Assembly (NCBI GenBank): GCA_905221605.1
Contig: CAJNDS010001446.1
Coordinates: forward strand, 439,815-503,814
From: Symbiodinium natans
Lineage: Eukaryota; Sar; Dinophyceae; Suessiales; Symbiodiniaceae
Direction: 5' to 3'
DNA: 64,000 bases
The translations under genes were made by a program, and so were the position numbers. Every line of letters begins with the position of its first letter. The first letter of the stretch is position 1. This document shows, one piece after another, positions 17,370-28,500 of this stretch. The notes under the pieces were generated by a model, which searched no databases, had not been told where the DNA came from, and saw nothing but the letters and a program-made list of their open reading frames with translations.

Positions 17370-18610
17370 GGGGGAGGACTCAGGGCTTACGTTTAGGTTT
17401 TAGGTTTTAGGTTTTAGGACTTAGGGTTGAGGGTCTAGGGTCCAGGGTCCAGGGTTTTGGGTTTAGGGTTTAGGGTGGTGGATCTTCGCTGCTTGAGCCC
17501 TCAAGCGATGCCCTACGAGCTTAGGGCATGCAGGCCGGTCTGTTCTCTCAACCTGTCCTACAGATCTCTTAGAGGGCCTTCTCTTTCGGTGACAAGGGGA
17601 GATCAGCCCTGAAACCTGGGCTTAGGCTGCTTAAGCTGGGCAAACTAGCCCCAAACCCCCAAACCCCTAAACCCCTAAACCCCTAAATTTCTGGGCGGTC
17701 GACGCACCACCGACCCCCCCCCCCTCCCAAACATCCCCTCAAAGGCCGTCAATTTGGGATGCCCAGACTTCAGAGCTCCAAACCGCACTTTTAAGGGTGT
17801 CGGGTTTAGGCAGGATTTAAGGTTTAGTGTTTAGGGTTTAGGGTTTAGGATGTAAGGTTTAGGGTTTAGGGCTTAGGGCTTCAGCTGTTACGTTCCGGGT
17901 TCAACCCCATTTGGTTTTGGGGCATTTCTCCAGCCTGAAGCTCTAAACCGGGGGCTTCTCCAGCTGAGGCAGCGGCGTGCTGAACCCCAGCTGCTGCACC
18001 CCGGATCTGCAGGGTACAGGGTTTAGGGTTTAAGGTCGAGTGGTTCGGGGTTTGGGGTCGGTTTCAGGTCCGTCGACATGCAAGCCCGAAGCACGAAGCC
18101 CTGAACCCCAAACCGAATTCTCAGCCCTGAATCCGGATCCGGTAGCCTTCAGAACTTTTCTGGGGGGATTCTCATCCCCATGAAATCCCTACGGTTAACC
18201 TTTAGTTCCCCTAAGTTGCAGGACAACTAAAATCCAAGGCGCAAGGCCCCCTGTGATTGCATCGGCTCTGACTCGGGAGGCTTCTCCAGCAAGGCATACA
18301 AGCCCCGACCCGAAGCCGCTAAGCCTTTGGAACCCTAAACCCTCAACTCTAAACCTTGAGTCTCCTGAATCCTGACTTAGCCCTAAACTCGAAACCCTAA
18401 ACCCTGAATCCTAAATAGCCCTGAGCCCTAAACCCTAAACCCTCAACCCTGAATCTTAAACAGCCCTCAACCCTCAACCCTGAATCCTAAATATCCCGGA
18501 GCCCTAAACCCTAAACCCTCAACCCTGAGTCTAAAATTGCCCTCAACCCTAAACCCTGAATCCTAAATTTCCCTAAGCCCTGTACCCTGAATCCTAAGTA
18601 AGCCAAAGCC
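17370..18610. other. Mostly degenerate telomere-like sequence
   Basis: TTTAGGG, GGGTCCA and CCCTAAA-like units in both orientations. At 18350-18600 a roughly 60-base unit (CCTAAACCCT, CAACCCTGAATC, CTAAA and CCCTGAG) repeats about four times. An island at 17565-17650 contains an open frame (AFSFGDKGRSALKPGLRLLK) without clear borders. No gene supported. Confidence 0.5.
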
Positions 18611-18618
18611 CTCAAAAG

Positions 18619-21600
18619 GTTGCGACAGCGCCTCCAGGAACAAGAGCAGAGGCTGCAGGTGCGAGTTTGTTAAGAGGTTGTGTGGGTGTCGGGTTTAGGG
18701 TAAAACCCTGAACCCGAACCCCTGAATCCCTGAATCGCGAACCCAAACCCATAGACCCTTGACCCTAAACGCGGTGTCGGCTTGAATTAGGGTTTAGGGT
18801 TTAGGGTTTGCTGTAATGTGGCGCAGATGCTGTGAAGGTTAGCATGCAGAAAGGCTCGAAAGCTTCGTCAGGTGCGAGAGCAGGCCTGGCCCGACTGGGG
18901 AAGGCCATCGAACACTTTTCTCCCACCCGACGCCGTCCAAGGCAGCAAAGCCGCCCTTACATATTCCTTCTAGGGTGTAAGGTTTGGGGGTTTAGGGTTT
19001 AGGGCTTACGCCTCAACTCAAGTCGCTTGCCAACTTCCAGACAACCTTCTTCCGAGTTCAGGGGGGTCCAACGGGTGCCAGGGTCCAAGGTTGCAACCTA
19101 AGTCCCAGCACGTCCCAGGTTTTCAAGGGGGGGTCCCGGCCGTTTCAGGGTCCGCCTGGAGTTGAGATGCTGGGACATCCCCCCCTGCCACCCTCTAAAC
19201 CCGAAACCCCAAACCCTAAGCCTTAAGCCGTACACCGCACTTTGCCGGCGTGAGCCCGCCATGTTGCGAGTGGGTCGTAACAGCCACAGCCGGATCGATT
19301 CTTTGGAGCTTTGAGGGTTTCAGGGCTTCCGCTTTTGGCCTTTAGGGCTCTGAGGAACTCCGGTTTTTCCTGCAGCTTTACGGCTTTTTACCTACTACTT
19401 ACTGAGGCGAAGGTAGAAGGGGTTGCAGGGTCTGAAATTCGAATGCTTACACTGATAGTCTTAATCTCCACCGGACACCGGAGAGGTTGGTAAATCTTCT
19501 TCGGGTGGCGCCGTGCTGGAGACCAACAGCTGGAAGCAGAAAAAAACCGGATACTTGTGCCGGTTCAACAGTTTCGTAACAGTTTCGTGCTGAGATCAAG
19601 AGGTGGCCATCTCGAACTTTCCTGTCCCTTCTCAACTCACCAACAAAAACCCCACTCCCAACCAAGCCCTGAAAGCCCTCAGCCCGAAACTCAAAAAAAG
19701 CCTGACCCCCAAAAACGCCCTGCACCCCGGAAAGCTTGAAGCCCTAACCCCCCCCCCCCCTGCCCCCACCAAAAAGAAACACCGAAACACCGAAACACCG
19801 AAACACCGAAACACCGAAACACCGAAACACCGAAACACCGAAACACCGAAACACCGAAACACCGAAACACCGAAACACCGAAACACCGAAACCCTAAGCC
19901 TCAAACCCTAAACCCTAAACCCTAAACCCTAAACCCTAAACTCTAAACCCTAAACCCCAAACCCTAAACCCTACACCCTAAACCCTGAACCTGAGTTAAA
20001 GCCAGGAGCAGCTCCAGGAGCAAGCCGAGCTCCAACACCAACTGCAGCAGCACCTGGAGCAGGCCATGAGAGAAGGGGGGGGGGGAGGTTTAACGGGGCT
20101 TTTGAAGGATTTAGGGTTTAGGGTTGAGAAACTGAGGGCTTGAGGAGAGGTGTTTAAGGAGGCTTCGGAGGGGCTGTCAAACGGGGGCTTAGGGGAGGTA
20201 GAGGCGTCATTTGGGTTTTTGGGGGTTTTGGGTTTTGGGGGTTTAGGGGTTTTGGGGGTTTTGAGGTTTTGGGGTTGTGGGTTTTTGGGTTTTGGGGCTT
20301 TGGGTTTCTTTGGAGGGTTCTGTAGGGTTATGGAGGCATTCTAGAAGGTTACGGAGGGTTCTCTAGCGTTTTCGAGGGTTCTACAGGGTCAATTATCGAG
20401 CATACGCGATGGTTTTGTAAGGCTATAGAATAGACGGTGTGTCGTTTAGGATGGTGAAGCAGACGTTCGGTCTGCCTGTCTCGCACCGAAGTTTTCGATT
20501 TTGGGTTGTGCTAAGGCAGTACGTCGTTTTGTTTTAGGTTTTTAAGTTGGAAGTGGGGATTGGGACGCGTGGACAGTGATTGTCTAATAGTGAAGGTAGC
20601 AGTAGCCAGTAGCCAGTAGCCAGCAGCTATTTTAAAGGGATAGTGTCGTGCTCATCGAAGTCGTCGGCTGCAGCAATGAGTAGCAGGAGTGGCGTTGGAA
20701 TTTCTTCAGGACCTCCTGGCGTTGCGATTGAGACAGGGTTAAACGGAGTCAGGTTTTCACACAGCCTTTGCCACGACTTGACACATCACGCCGTGAATTC
20801 TCAGCAATCTCATCCACCTTGTCCTTCTTCGCAGGGACTACCCGTAACCCCTGTCCTACTAGTTACTAATTGCTTAAGAACCCTCCCAAAAAGAACAAGA
20901 TTCTTCCTTATAAGTGCAATATAACAGGGACTGTTGTCTTTTATTTTCTGGGGGGGGGGGGGTTCTTCAGCAAGTAGTGGTTTCCAATGTGAAAACAAAG
21001 CAGCATCCCTTCTGTCTTTGGGGTCTCGCTGGGACCTGGTAAGCTTGGGGGCTCAGGGTGTGGGAGCTCGGAAACAGAGGCCCTAAAACCCTAAAACCCT
21101 AAAACCCTAAAACCCTAAAACCCCAAAACCCTAAAACCCTAAAACCCTAAAACCCTAAAACCCTAATGCCCTAAAACCCTAAAACCCTAAAACCCTAACA
21201 CCCTAAACCCTGAACCCTAAACCGCCGCCAGGAGCAGCAGCTCCAAAGAGAGCTGCGGGAGCAGCTAGAGAGGGATCTCGAGGAGCACATTCCACCTCCT
21301 GTCAGAGTTTAGGGCTTCTTGGGGGGAGGGGGGGGGGGGTCAGGGTTCAGGGTTCAGGGTTTAGGGTTTAGGGTTTAGGGTTTAGAGTTTAGGTTTTAGG
21401 GTTTAGGGTTTATTTTTTTTTGTTTGGGGGGGAGGGGGGGAGTTCTGACCTAAATGAAGCAAGGTATTGGAATGAAGCAGGGTTTAGGGTCTGGGGTTCA
21501 TGTTGCTGTTACTGGTGAGTTTTTGTGGGCTCCTTATAAACATTGGGCGCAATATTCTTGGTAGCCCCATGGTGCCCTTTTGCCCCTTTTTTTGTTTCTA

Positions 21601-22347
21601 GGTATACAGTAACCAACGCCCAAAACGGTACCCTCATTATAATATAGTTACCGGGTTACCTAGTCTTAGATTGCATTATACTCTCTCTCTATATATATCT
21701 ATATATATAATAATATATATATATGTATATATTTGTATTTATTATATACATACATATATGCGGCGATTTGCCTTGGCCGAGGGCTCTGAAGCCATCCATC
21801 TTCCTTTCTTCATTGGATGCATGCACTGTGCATTGCGCTTGTGGTTGGAAGGCTAGGTTTGCCCGGAACGCACTCGTGTTTAGGGTTTAGGGTTTAGGGT
21901 TTGGGGTTTAGGGTTTAGGGTTAAATTGTTCCGTATTAGGTTCTTCTATTTTACCTAATCCCAATCAAACGATCAAGGCTACTAAGGGTTTCCGTGCCAG
22001 TGTTTCTGGGGAGCATCGGTGATCATTCGCCTGCTTGGAGGTTCATGGGTACTTAGTAGCCCATTATAAGTAATTATAAGTGTAGTTATAACCACATCTA
22101 AGCCCCTTAAGTACCCTAATGAATCGGGTCATAATTGGGTTAGAAGTACAGTCAGGGGTGTTTGGGGGGTTTGGGAAGTTAGGGCTGTCAGCCCGAAAAC
22201 CCTAAACCCTAAACCCTAAACCCTAAACCCTAAACCCTAAACCCTAAACCCTAAACCCTAAACCCTAAACGCGAAACCTCCTTGAGGGAGCTGTTGTGGT
22301 TTCAGCTGCACATGGAGGACCTGAACCAGCTGGAAGAGCTCGTCGGA
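18619..22347 (+). CDS. Coiled-coil exon run of an unidentified gene
   Basis: Four islands encode Gln/Glu/Leu-rich heptad-like helices. Exon 18619-18658 reads LRQRLQEQEQRLQ and ends before GTGCGA. Exon 20006-20071 reads EQLQEQAELQHQLQQHLEQ and ends AMR before a GA donor. Exon 21232-21306 reads EQQLQRELREQLERDLEEHI and ends PPPVR before GTTTAGGG. Exon 22287-22347 reads ELLWFQLHMEDLNQLEELVG and ends before GTGAGC. All follow AG|G acceptors, and the first three joins are phase 0. The fourth needs a phase shift, so a donor is misplaced or an exon is missing. Such coils usually mediate dimerisation or scaffolding; the protein cannot be named. An extra island at 18849-18966 (RKARKLRQVREQAW) may belong. 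Confidence 0.55.
19240..19770 (+). other. Unique island, coding status unclear
   Basis: The stretch has little telomere-like repeat. ATG 19261 opens MLRVGRNSHSRIDSLEL, and short frames exist on both strands at 19450-19740. No splice-consistent model was found and no family is recognised. Confidence 0.3.
19778..19893. repeat. AAACACCG 8-base tandem array
   Basis: About fourteen perfect copies of an 8-base unit (ACACCGAA) without spacers, then a CCCTAAA array to about 19990. The apparent proteins across it are repeat translations. Confidence 0.9.
20140..20863. other. No recognised gene
   Basis: G/T-rich degenerate repeats (GGGTTTTGGGGGTTTAGGG-like) to about 20400, then unique sequence. A TAGCCAG tandem lies at 20600-20625. 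A 93-codon ORF at 20643-20924 runs into the family D element and shows no family features. Confidence 0.4.
20864..20978. mobile_element. MITE-like palindromic element, family D, copy 2
   Basis: ACTAATTGCTTAAGAACCC on the left and GGGGGTTCTTCAGCAAGTAGT on the right form inverted ends, with interior similarity to 12049-12153 (TTCTTCCTTATAAGTGCAAT). A homopolymer G run lies inside the right arm. Confidence 0.6.
21075..21225. repeat. CCCTAAAA array
   Basis: An 8-base variant (CCCTAAAA, extra A) repeated about fifteen times, next to a coiled-coil exon acceptor at 21231. Confidence 0.85.
21557..21660. mobile_element. MITE-like palindromic element, family C
   Basis: Left end CTTGGTAGCCCCATGGTGCCC and right end AGTTACCGGGTTACCTAG are inverted repeats. 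The best second copy is at 63787-63893, and single ends occur near 15750, 52723, 53459 and 54500. Non-coding. Confidence 0.6.
21680..21765. repeat. AT-rich microsatellite
   Basis: CT repeats followed by TATATA and TATGTATA units. Simple sequence with no function evident. Confidence 0.85.
22032..22115. mobile_element. MITE-like element, family A, diverged copy
   Basis: Left end CTTGGAGGTTCATGGGTAC and internal ATTATAAGTAATTATAAGTG match family A. The right terminal repeat is degraded. Confidence 0.5.
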
Positions 22348-23136
22348 GTGAGCGCCGGCCCCCATTTGGGCTCACTGGGTTTAGGGTTTAGGGTTCAGGG
22401 TTTAGGGTTTAGGGTTAGTGTTCAGGGTTTAGGGTTCAGTGTTCAGGGTTTAGGGTCCAGGGTTTGGGGTTTAGGGTTCAGGGTTTTGGGTGTAGGGTTC
22501 AACCTTGTCACTTTGGGTCTTGAGATCCTAAACCCCTAAACCCCAAACCCATGAGCCCGATACCCTGGCCAGCCGAAAATCGTTGAGTATCCCGTTCTTA
22601 AAGGTTTGTCCAAGTCCCGGCCAGAGGGGTTGGAAGTCTGAATCCCTTACTTGGGTGTCGGTTTAGGGTTCGGCTTGGGGTGTCAGGGCTTCGGGTTTTT
22701 GTCTTAGGTATTCAGGGATTTAAGGATTCAGGGATGTAGGATTTAGGGTACCTTATATTCCCTTTAAGGAGACTCTCCAGGGTACCTAGTCCCAAATTCC
22801 AGAGGAAGAGCTGCAAGGTGAATCAGGAAAGCACATAACTAAATTGGAATGGGACGTTTCTTTCTTTTCAATACATGGGTCTAGGGTTTAGGGTTTAGGG
22901 TTTAGGGTTTAGGGTTTAGGTTATCCGGGGATTCAGGGCTCCTGCAGTATAAGAAGCCCGGGTTTAGGGTTTAGAGTGTAGGGCTCGGGGTTTAGGGCTC
23001 GGGGATTAGGGTCCATGACTCAAAAAGCATCCGCGCACGTAAGGAGTACCCTTTTATGGAGGGACGTTGGGGTTTAGGGTTTAGGGTTGAGGGTTGAGGG
23101 TTGAGGGTTTAGGGGGGGGCTGCTGCTGGATTGGAG

Positions 23137-23205
23137 GCTCAGGGTTCTGCGTTTGGCGCGCCAGGTGCTCAGAGCACGGCTTCGCCTCGTGATGAAGCAG
23201 AGGAG
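23137..23205 (+). CDS. Exon-like island, Ala/Gly/Ser-rich
   Basis: After ATTGGAG the phase 0 frame reads AQGSAFGAPGAQSTASPRDE and AEE, ending before GCTCCC (GC donor). It fits after the exon ending at 22347 (phase 0). Probably a flexible linker of the same coiled-coil protein. Confidence 0.45.
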
Positions 23206-23219
23206 GCTCCCCTAAGCCC

Positions 23220-23710
23220 CAAATCGTAAACCCTGAACCCTGAACCCTAAACCTTAAACCTTAAACCCTAAACCCTAAACCCTAAACCCTAAACCCTAAA
23301 CCCTACACCCTAAACCCTAAACCCTAAACCCTAAACCCTAAACCCTAAACCCTAAACCCTAAACCCTAAACCCTAAACCCTAAACCCTAAACCCTCCCCC
23401 TCAGCCCTCAACCCTAAGCTTTAACGCTTAAACCTTATGGTTTAGGGCCCAAAAAGCCTTTAGGATCATGATTAAGTTCCCCCACTACAACTTAAGAAAG
23501 ATGTTCTAGGAGATTTTCCCCTTATACCAACAGTCCTTGATAGGATATAGTACCCCCTATTATAATCCCCATTAGTCAGTATAAAAGGGTGAACATCCCA
23601 GAACCCTAAACCTTAACCTTAAACCCTAAACCCTAAACCCTAAACCCTAAACCCTAAACCCTAAACCCTAAACCCTAAACCTTAAACCCTAAACCCTAAA
23701 CCCTAAATTC
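23220..23710. repeat. Two CCCTAAA arrays around a family B element
   Basis: Arrays at 23220-23395 and 23605-23707 flank a diverged family B palindrome (23500-23599: AGTCCTTGATAGGATATAG, then TACCCCCTATTATAATCCCC and GAACATCCC). Confidence 0.8.
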
Positions 23711-23749
23711 CTTACTTGAGGGATTTTTGGGCTTCCGGGAGCCTTCGAG

Positions 23750-24480
23750 GGCGCCGGGCTTCATATGTTCTCGTGTTTGCGGTTCCAAGAGTTTGGCGGG
23801 TTTAGGGTTTAGGGTTTGGGGTTTGGGGTTTGGGGTTTGTGGTTTGGGGTTTTGGGCTTGGGGGTCAGGGTTTGGGGTTTAGGGTTTAGGGTGTTTGGGG
23901 TGTTTATTTGGGTGTTTAGGATGTTTGTGTGGTCCCAAAGTTAAGGGTTGAGGGCTTCAGAGTGTCTCTTCATGTTCACATCTGCAACTTTACGGAACCC
24001 CAGCCAAGCCCTGGCAAAAAAAAGGCCCCAAAGGCCTAAGGCACACAAGCCGCTCCAAATTTGCCCTATAATAAGCCCCGCATGATGATATCAAAGAAAC
24101 CCCCCCTACATCCTAAGCCCTGCGAGCCGCCCCCAAACCCTCAAGCCAAAAACCCATAAGCCCTAAACTCCCTAAGCCCGCATAGGACATGAGGAACCCT
24201 GGGATGTTCCCCAAGCTCCTGCCACGTGATTTAGTGTGTCATCTCCCAACAAAACCCAAGCTGTCCCCAAGCGCTAACCTCGCCAAACCCCCCAAAAGCA
24301 CCCTGCACCCTCAACCCTAAACCCTAAACCTAAACCCTAAACACTAAACCCTAAACCCCAAACCCTAAACCCTAAACCCTAAACCCTAAACCCTAAACCC
24401 TAAACCCTAAACCCTAAACCCTAAATTTAAGAGCCTCCGGCTCAAGCCGCCGACCCCGCAGGAGAACAAGTTTAAGGTTT
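23750..24480. repeat. Degenerate telomere-like sequence and CCCTAAA array
   Basis: TTTAGGG/TTTGGGG at 23795-23900, then a C/A-rich stretch with no gene, then CCCTAAA at 24312-24425. At 24427-24472 a 45-base segment (TTAAGAGCCTCCGGCTCAAG and on) is nearly identical to 50878-50922. Confidence 0.7.
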
Positions 24481-24509
24481 GGGGTTTGGTGATTTTGTTT
24501 GCGGTTCCT

Positions 24510-24537
24510 GTTGGGGGGGGGGGGGGGGTGGGGGGGT

Positions 24538-24586
<49 letters not shown>

Positions 24587-24598
24587 GGGGGGGGGGGT

Positions 24599-24679
<81 letters not shown>
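24510..24679. repeat. Poly-G tract of about 170 bases
   Basis: Almost pure G with five T interruptions. All long ORFs here are poly-Gly or poly-Pro readings without meaning. This length is unusual and may be partly a sequencing or assembly artefact. Confidence 0.9.
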
Positions 24680-24680
<1 letters not shown>

Positions 24681-25500
24681 GCCTTGGACACTTAACGTCT
24701 ATTCTGCGCGTGCTCTTTGTTTTCGCAAACCTCTCTGGGATTGGGTTCTCGTTTGGCGCTTCAACGCGGAAGGCGTTCTACCGGATCGCTTTTTGGCGAA
24801 AGAGGCCACGAAGAGGAGACGGTCAACATTTTGACGGGAGGCCGCGGAGACGACACGGTCAAGGGAGGGGGTTCGGAACATTTTGCTGGGAGAGGGGTGG
24901 CGTGGGGAGGCGTGGACCATGCCTGAGGTGGTTGGGGACGGGTTTCGGGGGGGAATGGGGAGCGTGACATTCCGTTGATGGGCAAGGGAGTGGGGACACG
25001 TGGACGCCCCTCCGAGCCCTGCGCGTGCGCCGCGCCCTCCGCGCCCTCCGCGCGCGCCCTCCGCGCCCTCCGCGCCCTCCACGCCCTCCGCGCGCGCCGC
25101 GCCGCCCCGCGCCCTCCGCGCCCTCCGCGCCCTCCGCGCCCTCCGCGCCCTCCGCGCCCTCCACGCCCTCCGCGCCCCCCTCCGCGCCCCCCTCCGCGCC
25201 CCCCTCCGCGCCCTCCTCCGCGCCCCCCTCCGCGCCCTCCGCGCCCTCCGCGCCCCCGCCCGGGACACAGTGTGCTGATGCTAAGGGTGCGGGTGCGTTG
25301 CGTCTATTCTGCGGGTGTTTCCTTTGTAAAGCATTTGTTTACAAGGCACGCACGTGCAGCATAGCCTTTAAGTGTCCATCTTACGGGGTAAGGGGGGGGG
25401 TTGGGGGGGGGTAGGGTGGTAGGGGGGGGGGGGGGGGGGGTAGGGGGGGGGGTAGGGGGGGGTAGGGGTGGGGGGGGGAGGGTTTTTCCAAAAAAGCCCC
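24680..25500. repeat. Unique spacer, CTCCGCGCC minisatellite and G-rich tract
   Basis: CGTCTATTCTGCGCGTG near 24697 recurs as CGTCTATTCTGCGGGTG near 25298, flanking a 9-base CTCCGCGCC minisatellite (about 25025-25260, with a 12-base CTCCGCGCCCCC sub-block). 25390-25485 is G-rich with T interruptions. Predicted Arg/Ala/Pro proteins are repeat translations. Confidence 0.75.
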
Positions 25501-25680
25501 TATGCGCTGTGCGAAAACGCCTATGGTCCATGAGTTTACGCGGTGTGGGTGGCCTGTTCCTCCACGGAAAAGCTGGCGGGGTGCCCCCCCCTACCCCCCC
25601 CCCCTTTGGGGGGGTTTGGAGGGAAAGAGGGAGGTTTTCACCTCCTTTTCCCATCCAACACGCCGCCAGGGTCTGCGGAC
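25500..25680. repeat. Dispersed repeat G, copy 1
   Basis: It shares CTATGGTCCATGAG-like sequence, TTCCTCCACGGAAAA and CCATCCAACACGCCGCCAGG with 51010-51162 in the same order. An interspersed element of about 170 bases, followed by a CCCTAAA array in both places. Confidence 0.7.
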
Positions 25681-26091
25681 CCTAAACCCTAAACCCTAAA
25701 CCGTAAACCCTAAACCCTAAACCCTAAACCCTAAAGCCTAAACCCTAAAGCCGAAGCCCTAAACCCCAAACCCCCCAACAACCAGTCCATGAACCCCGAA
25801 GTGTCAGATGAAGCGGCCAGGTGCCGGTGACCCGCCAAAACGACACAGTTGAGGCTTTCGTGAGTTGCCCGCCCAAAATGCTCGGAAGCTTGTTTGGGTT
25901 GTGAAGGTTCAAGGATCCCGAAAGGCCGGGAGTCATCCGAATGTTGGATGGGCAAAGGCTTTAGGGCTTATAGGGTTCAAAGGGCTTACAGGGCTCAGAG
26001 GGTTATGGTTGCGGATTTCGGTTTGCACCTTGAGGGTGTAATGAACCCTTTAGGGGCATCAGGGCTAGTGCTAGGAGTTTAGACCTCTTGA

Positions 26092-26203
26092 CTTTGTGGT
26101 GCTTTAATGTAACTTTAGATCTTTAGCCTTTTTGGGCTTATTGGGTTTCTTAACAAGCCAGCTAAAACTTTAATTTATAGCTACCCTCCTAAGTGCAGCC
26201 AAG
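26092..26203. repeat. Dispersed repeat E, copy 2
   Basis: Diverged copy of 12945-13057. Confidence 0.7.
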
Positions 26204-26256
26204 TTGACCTCCATATCATCGACATGGGAATCTCGACCCGAAGCTCCCCCAGACCC

Positions 26257-26365
26257 TACTTGGAGGTTCATGGGAAGTTACATATAGAGTCATATGTGCC
26301 CTAAGTCAGGTTGTGAGCATAATTACCCTGCTTCTAAACCCCTACGTATAACTACCCACATGTAG
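26257..26365. mobile_element. MITE-like element, family A
   Basis: CTACTTGGAGGTTCATGGG on the left and TATAACTACCCACATGTAG on the right. Confidence 0.65.
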
Positions 26366-26478
26366 CCCTAAACCCTAAACCTTAAACCCTGAACCCTGAA
26401 CCCTAAACCCTGAACCCTAAACCTCCAAGTATAGGGTTTTGGTGTTTAAGGGCTTTGGGGGTCGAGGGAATGTGCCAG

Positions 26479-27194
26479 GTGCCAGGCGTCGGTCCGATGT
26501 CCACTCCCCAGAGCTTCGATTTAGGGTTCAGGGTTTAGGGCTTCGGGCTCAGGGCTTAGGGGGTTTCGTGTGGGGGTTTGGGGGGGTTGGTTGGGGGGGT
26601 GGGGGGTTGAGGGATGTCATTCGGTTCGGGCTCTGAGCTGTAAATTCGACTGTGTGTGGTCGGATTTTTTTTTGGAGCTGACTCTTGCCACGACTTGGCT
26701 TCCAGGACTTCTAACCCGGTGACCCTCGGGACGACAGCCCTGAAACCCTAAACCCAGAGCCCTGCAGGCCAGGCCCGCGAACAAAAGCAAGAACTGGGCA
26801 ACCCGAAAGCCCTGCTAGGGGTTTAGGGTTTAGGGTTTAGGGTTTAGGGTTTAGGGTTTAGGGTTTAGGGTTTAGGGGTTAGGGTTTTTAGCGGTTCAGG
26901 GTTTGAGGGTTTAGGCTTTCATGTCGAGTCGGCAAGAGTTTAGGGGTTTCTGGCTCAGAGTTTAGGACTCCGGGCTCGTTGTCCAACCTGCTTAGAACCC
27001 GGCTTATAACTACCCATGAGCCTCCAGGTAAGAGTCCCAAACCCACCTCAAACCCCGCAACCCTAAACCCTAAACTCTGAACCCTAAACCCTAAACCCTA
27101 AACCCTAAACCCTAAACCCTAAACCCTAAACCCTAAACCCCTAAACCCTAAACCCCTAAACCCCAGGCGGAGGCGGCAGCTGGCGAACCTCGAG
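26479..27194 (+). CDS. Exon-like chain of three short islands
   Basis: Exon 26479-26517 reads VPGVGPMSTPQSF and ends at a GA donor. Exon 26768-26808 reads ARPANKSKNWATR and ends in phase 2 before GCCCTG. Exon 27167-27194 reads RRRQLANLE and ends before GCGGTG. All follow AG|G acceptors and all phases agree, giving a basic, helical segment. Probably the same unidentified gene. The very short exons make chance open frames a real possibility. Confidence 0.4.
26815..26880. repeat. TTTAGGG array
   Basis: Perfect units directly after the exon-like island ending at 26808. The matching opposite CCCTAAA array lies at 27057-27140, before the next acceptor. Confidence 0.85.
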
Positions 27195-27589
27195 GCGGTG
27201 TGCTGATAATTAGGGCTCGGGAGTTAGGGTTTAGGGTTCAGGGTTTAGGGTTTAGGGTTTAGGGTTTCGGGTTTAGGGCTTAGGGTTGAGGGTTTAGGGT
27301 TCAGGGTTAGGGTATAGGGTTTAGGGTTGGGGCTTAGGGTTCAGGGTTCAGGGTTCAGGGATTCATTAGGTATGGGGCTTGAGGGTTTAGGGCGAGGCTT
27401 CTTGTCAAGACAAGATGTTAACACTAAAGCGACGCTAATTTAGAACATGGCGCCAAGGAGTCTTTGGGGTTTAGGCTGCCGGGCTTTAGATTTTGGGTTT
27501 AGGTTGTTTCGGGGTGTTAAGAAGTGGATTTGAGGCTTTAGGCCGTGCCTCACCTTACAAATCCGCAACTCTGAAAACGATAGCCCGAA

Positions 27590-27775
27590 GCCCCAAGCCC
27601 CAAGCCCCAAGCCCCAAACCCCAAGCCCCCCCCCAAGCCCCAAGCCCCAAGCCCCAAGCCCCAAGCCCCAAGCCCCCCCCAAGCCCCAAGCCCCAAGCCC
27701 CAAGCCCCAAGCCCCAAGCCCCAAGCCCCAAGCCCCAAGCCCCAAGCCCCAAGCCCCAAGCCCCAAGCCCCAAAC
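27590..27775. repeat. GCCCCAA 7-base tandem array
   Basis: About 25 units of GCCCCAA with a few CCCC expansions, in the same register as telomere-like units. All Gly/Leu/Trp ORFs across it are repeat readings. Confidence 0.9.
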
Positions 27776-27996
27776 CCCGACCCCAAACCCTAAATCCTCA
27801 GCCTGAAACGCTAAATCCCTAAACCCTAAACGGTTCAAGGCTTCATGGGTTTGGGGGTCTCAGGTTTTAGACCCCAAGACAGGGACGAGGCTCCTCCAGG
27901 ACATGTGCCGACTCGTTCTCGGGTCTAAATGGACGCTACTTTTAGGTTCATGGGGAGTTATAAGTGGGGTTTGGGTTTACAGCTTATGGTTCAGGG

Positions 27997-28102
27997 CTAC
28001 TTGGAGGTTCATTGGTAGATACAAGTAGGGCAACGAAAACGTTCACTGGTTATGACCTTTTTAAGGGTATTTCTTATGACTACCCATGAAACTCCAAGCA
28101 GC
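27997..28102. mobile_element. MITE-like element, family A
   Basis: CTACTTGGAGGTTCATTGG on the left and CTACCCATGAAACTCCAAGC on the right. A partial left end also lies at 27931-27975. Confidence 0.7.
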
Positions 28103-28137
28103 CTCGATGGTTTAGGGTTGAGCGCGTTCCCTCACAG

Positions 28138-28236
28138 GACTTCTCTTGCGCTTTGGAAAGAAGAAGCCTGCACCCTGAGCCCTTCGGAGATGAACCCGAA
28201 CTTTACACCACCAGGGCGCTTCTGTTTTCAAAACTT
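28138..28236 (+). CDS. Exon-like island
   Basis: After CCTCACAG the phase 0 frame reads DFSCALERRSLHPEPFGDEP and then ELYTTR, with a GC donor possible at 28216 or GT at 28237. Protein-like composition, no family recognised. Confidence 0.4.
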
Positions 28237-28334
28237 GTTTTTGCCTCCCCTCCAGCCCCTCCCCCCCCCCTCCCCTTCCAAAAAAAGAATAGTTTATTTC
28301 GAGCATCCCCACGCTCTCTTGATAAAGATACTCT

Positions 28335-28500
28335 GGGGCCAGGGACAATCTGGGGCTGGGCACTCCGGGGACATTGGGGTTGGGGAGACTCTGGGGCTGG
28401 GCACTCCGAAAACACACTCCAGGGGGTTGGGCACTCCAGGGACACTCTAGAGTTGGGCACTTCAAGGACACTGTGGGGTTGGGCACCCCAGGTATGAGCG
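28335..28500. repeat. Degenerate minisatellite, GGGGCTGGGCACTCC unit
   Basis: About five units of roughly 30 bases containing GGGGTTGGGCACTCCAGGGACACT. Frames through it on both strands are repeat readings. Confidence 0.75.

Noticed and set aside
19778-19893. CRISPR-like direct repeats
   Set aside because: The 8-base unit is repeated without spacers. It is a simple satellite in a eukaryotic context.
24407-25414. Poly-Gly, poly-Pro and Arg/Ala-rich ORFs on both strands
   Set aside because: They are translations of the poly-G tract and the CTCCGCGCC minisatellite and are open in several frames at once.
27440-27838. ORFs rich in Gly-Leu-Trp on the minus strand
   Set aside because: Readings of the GCCCCAA tandem array.
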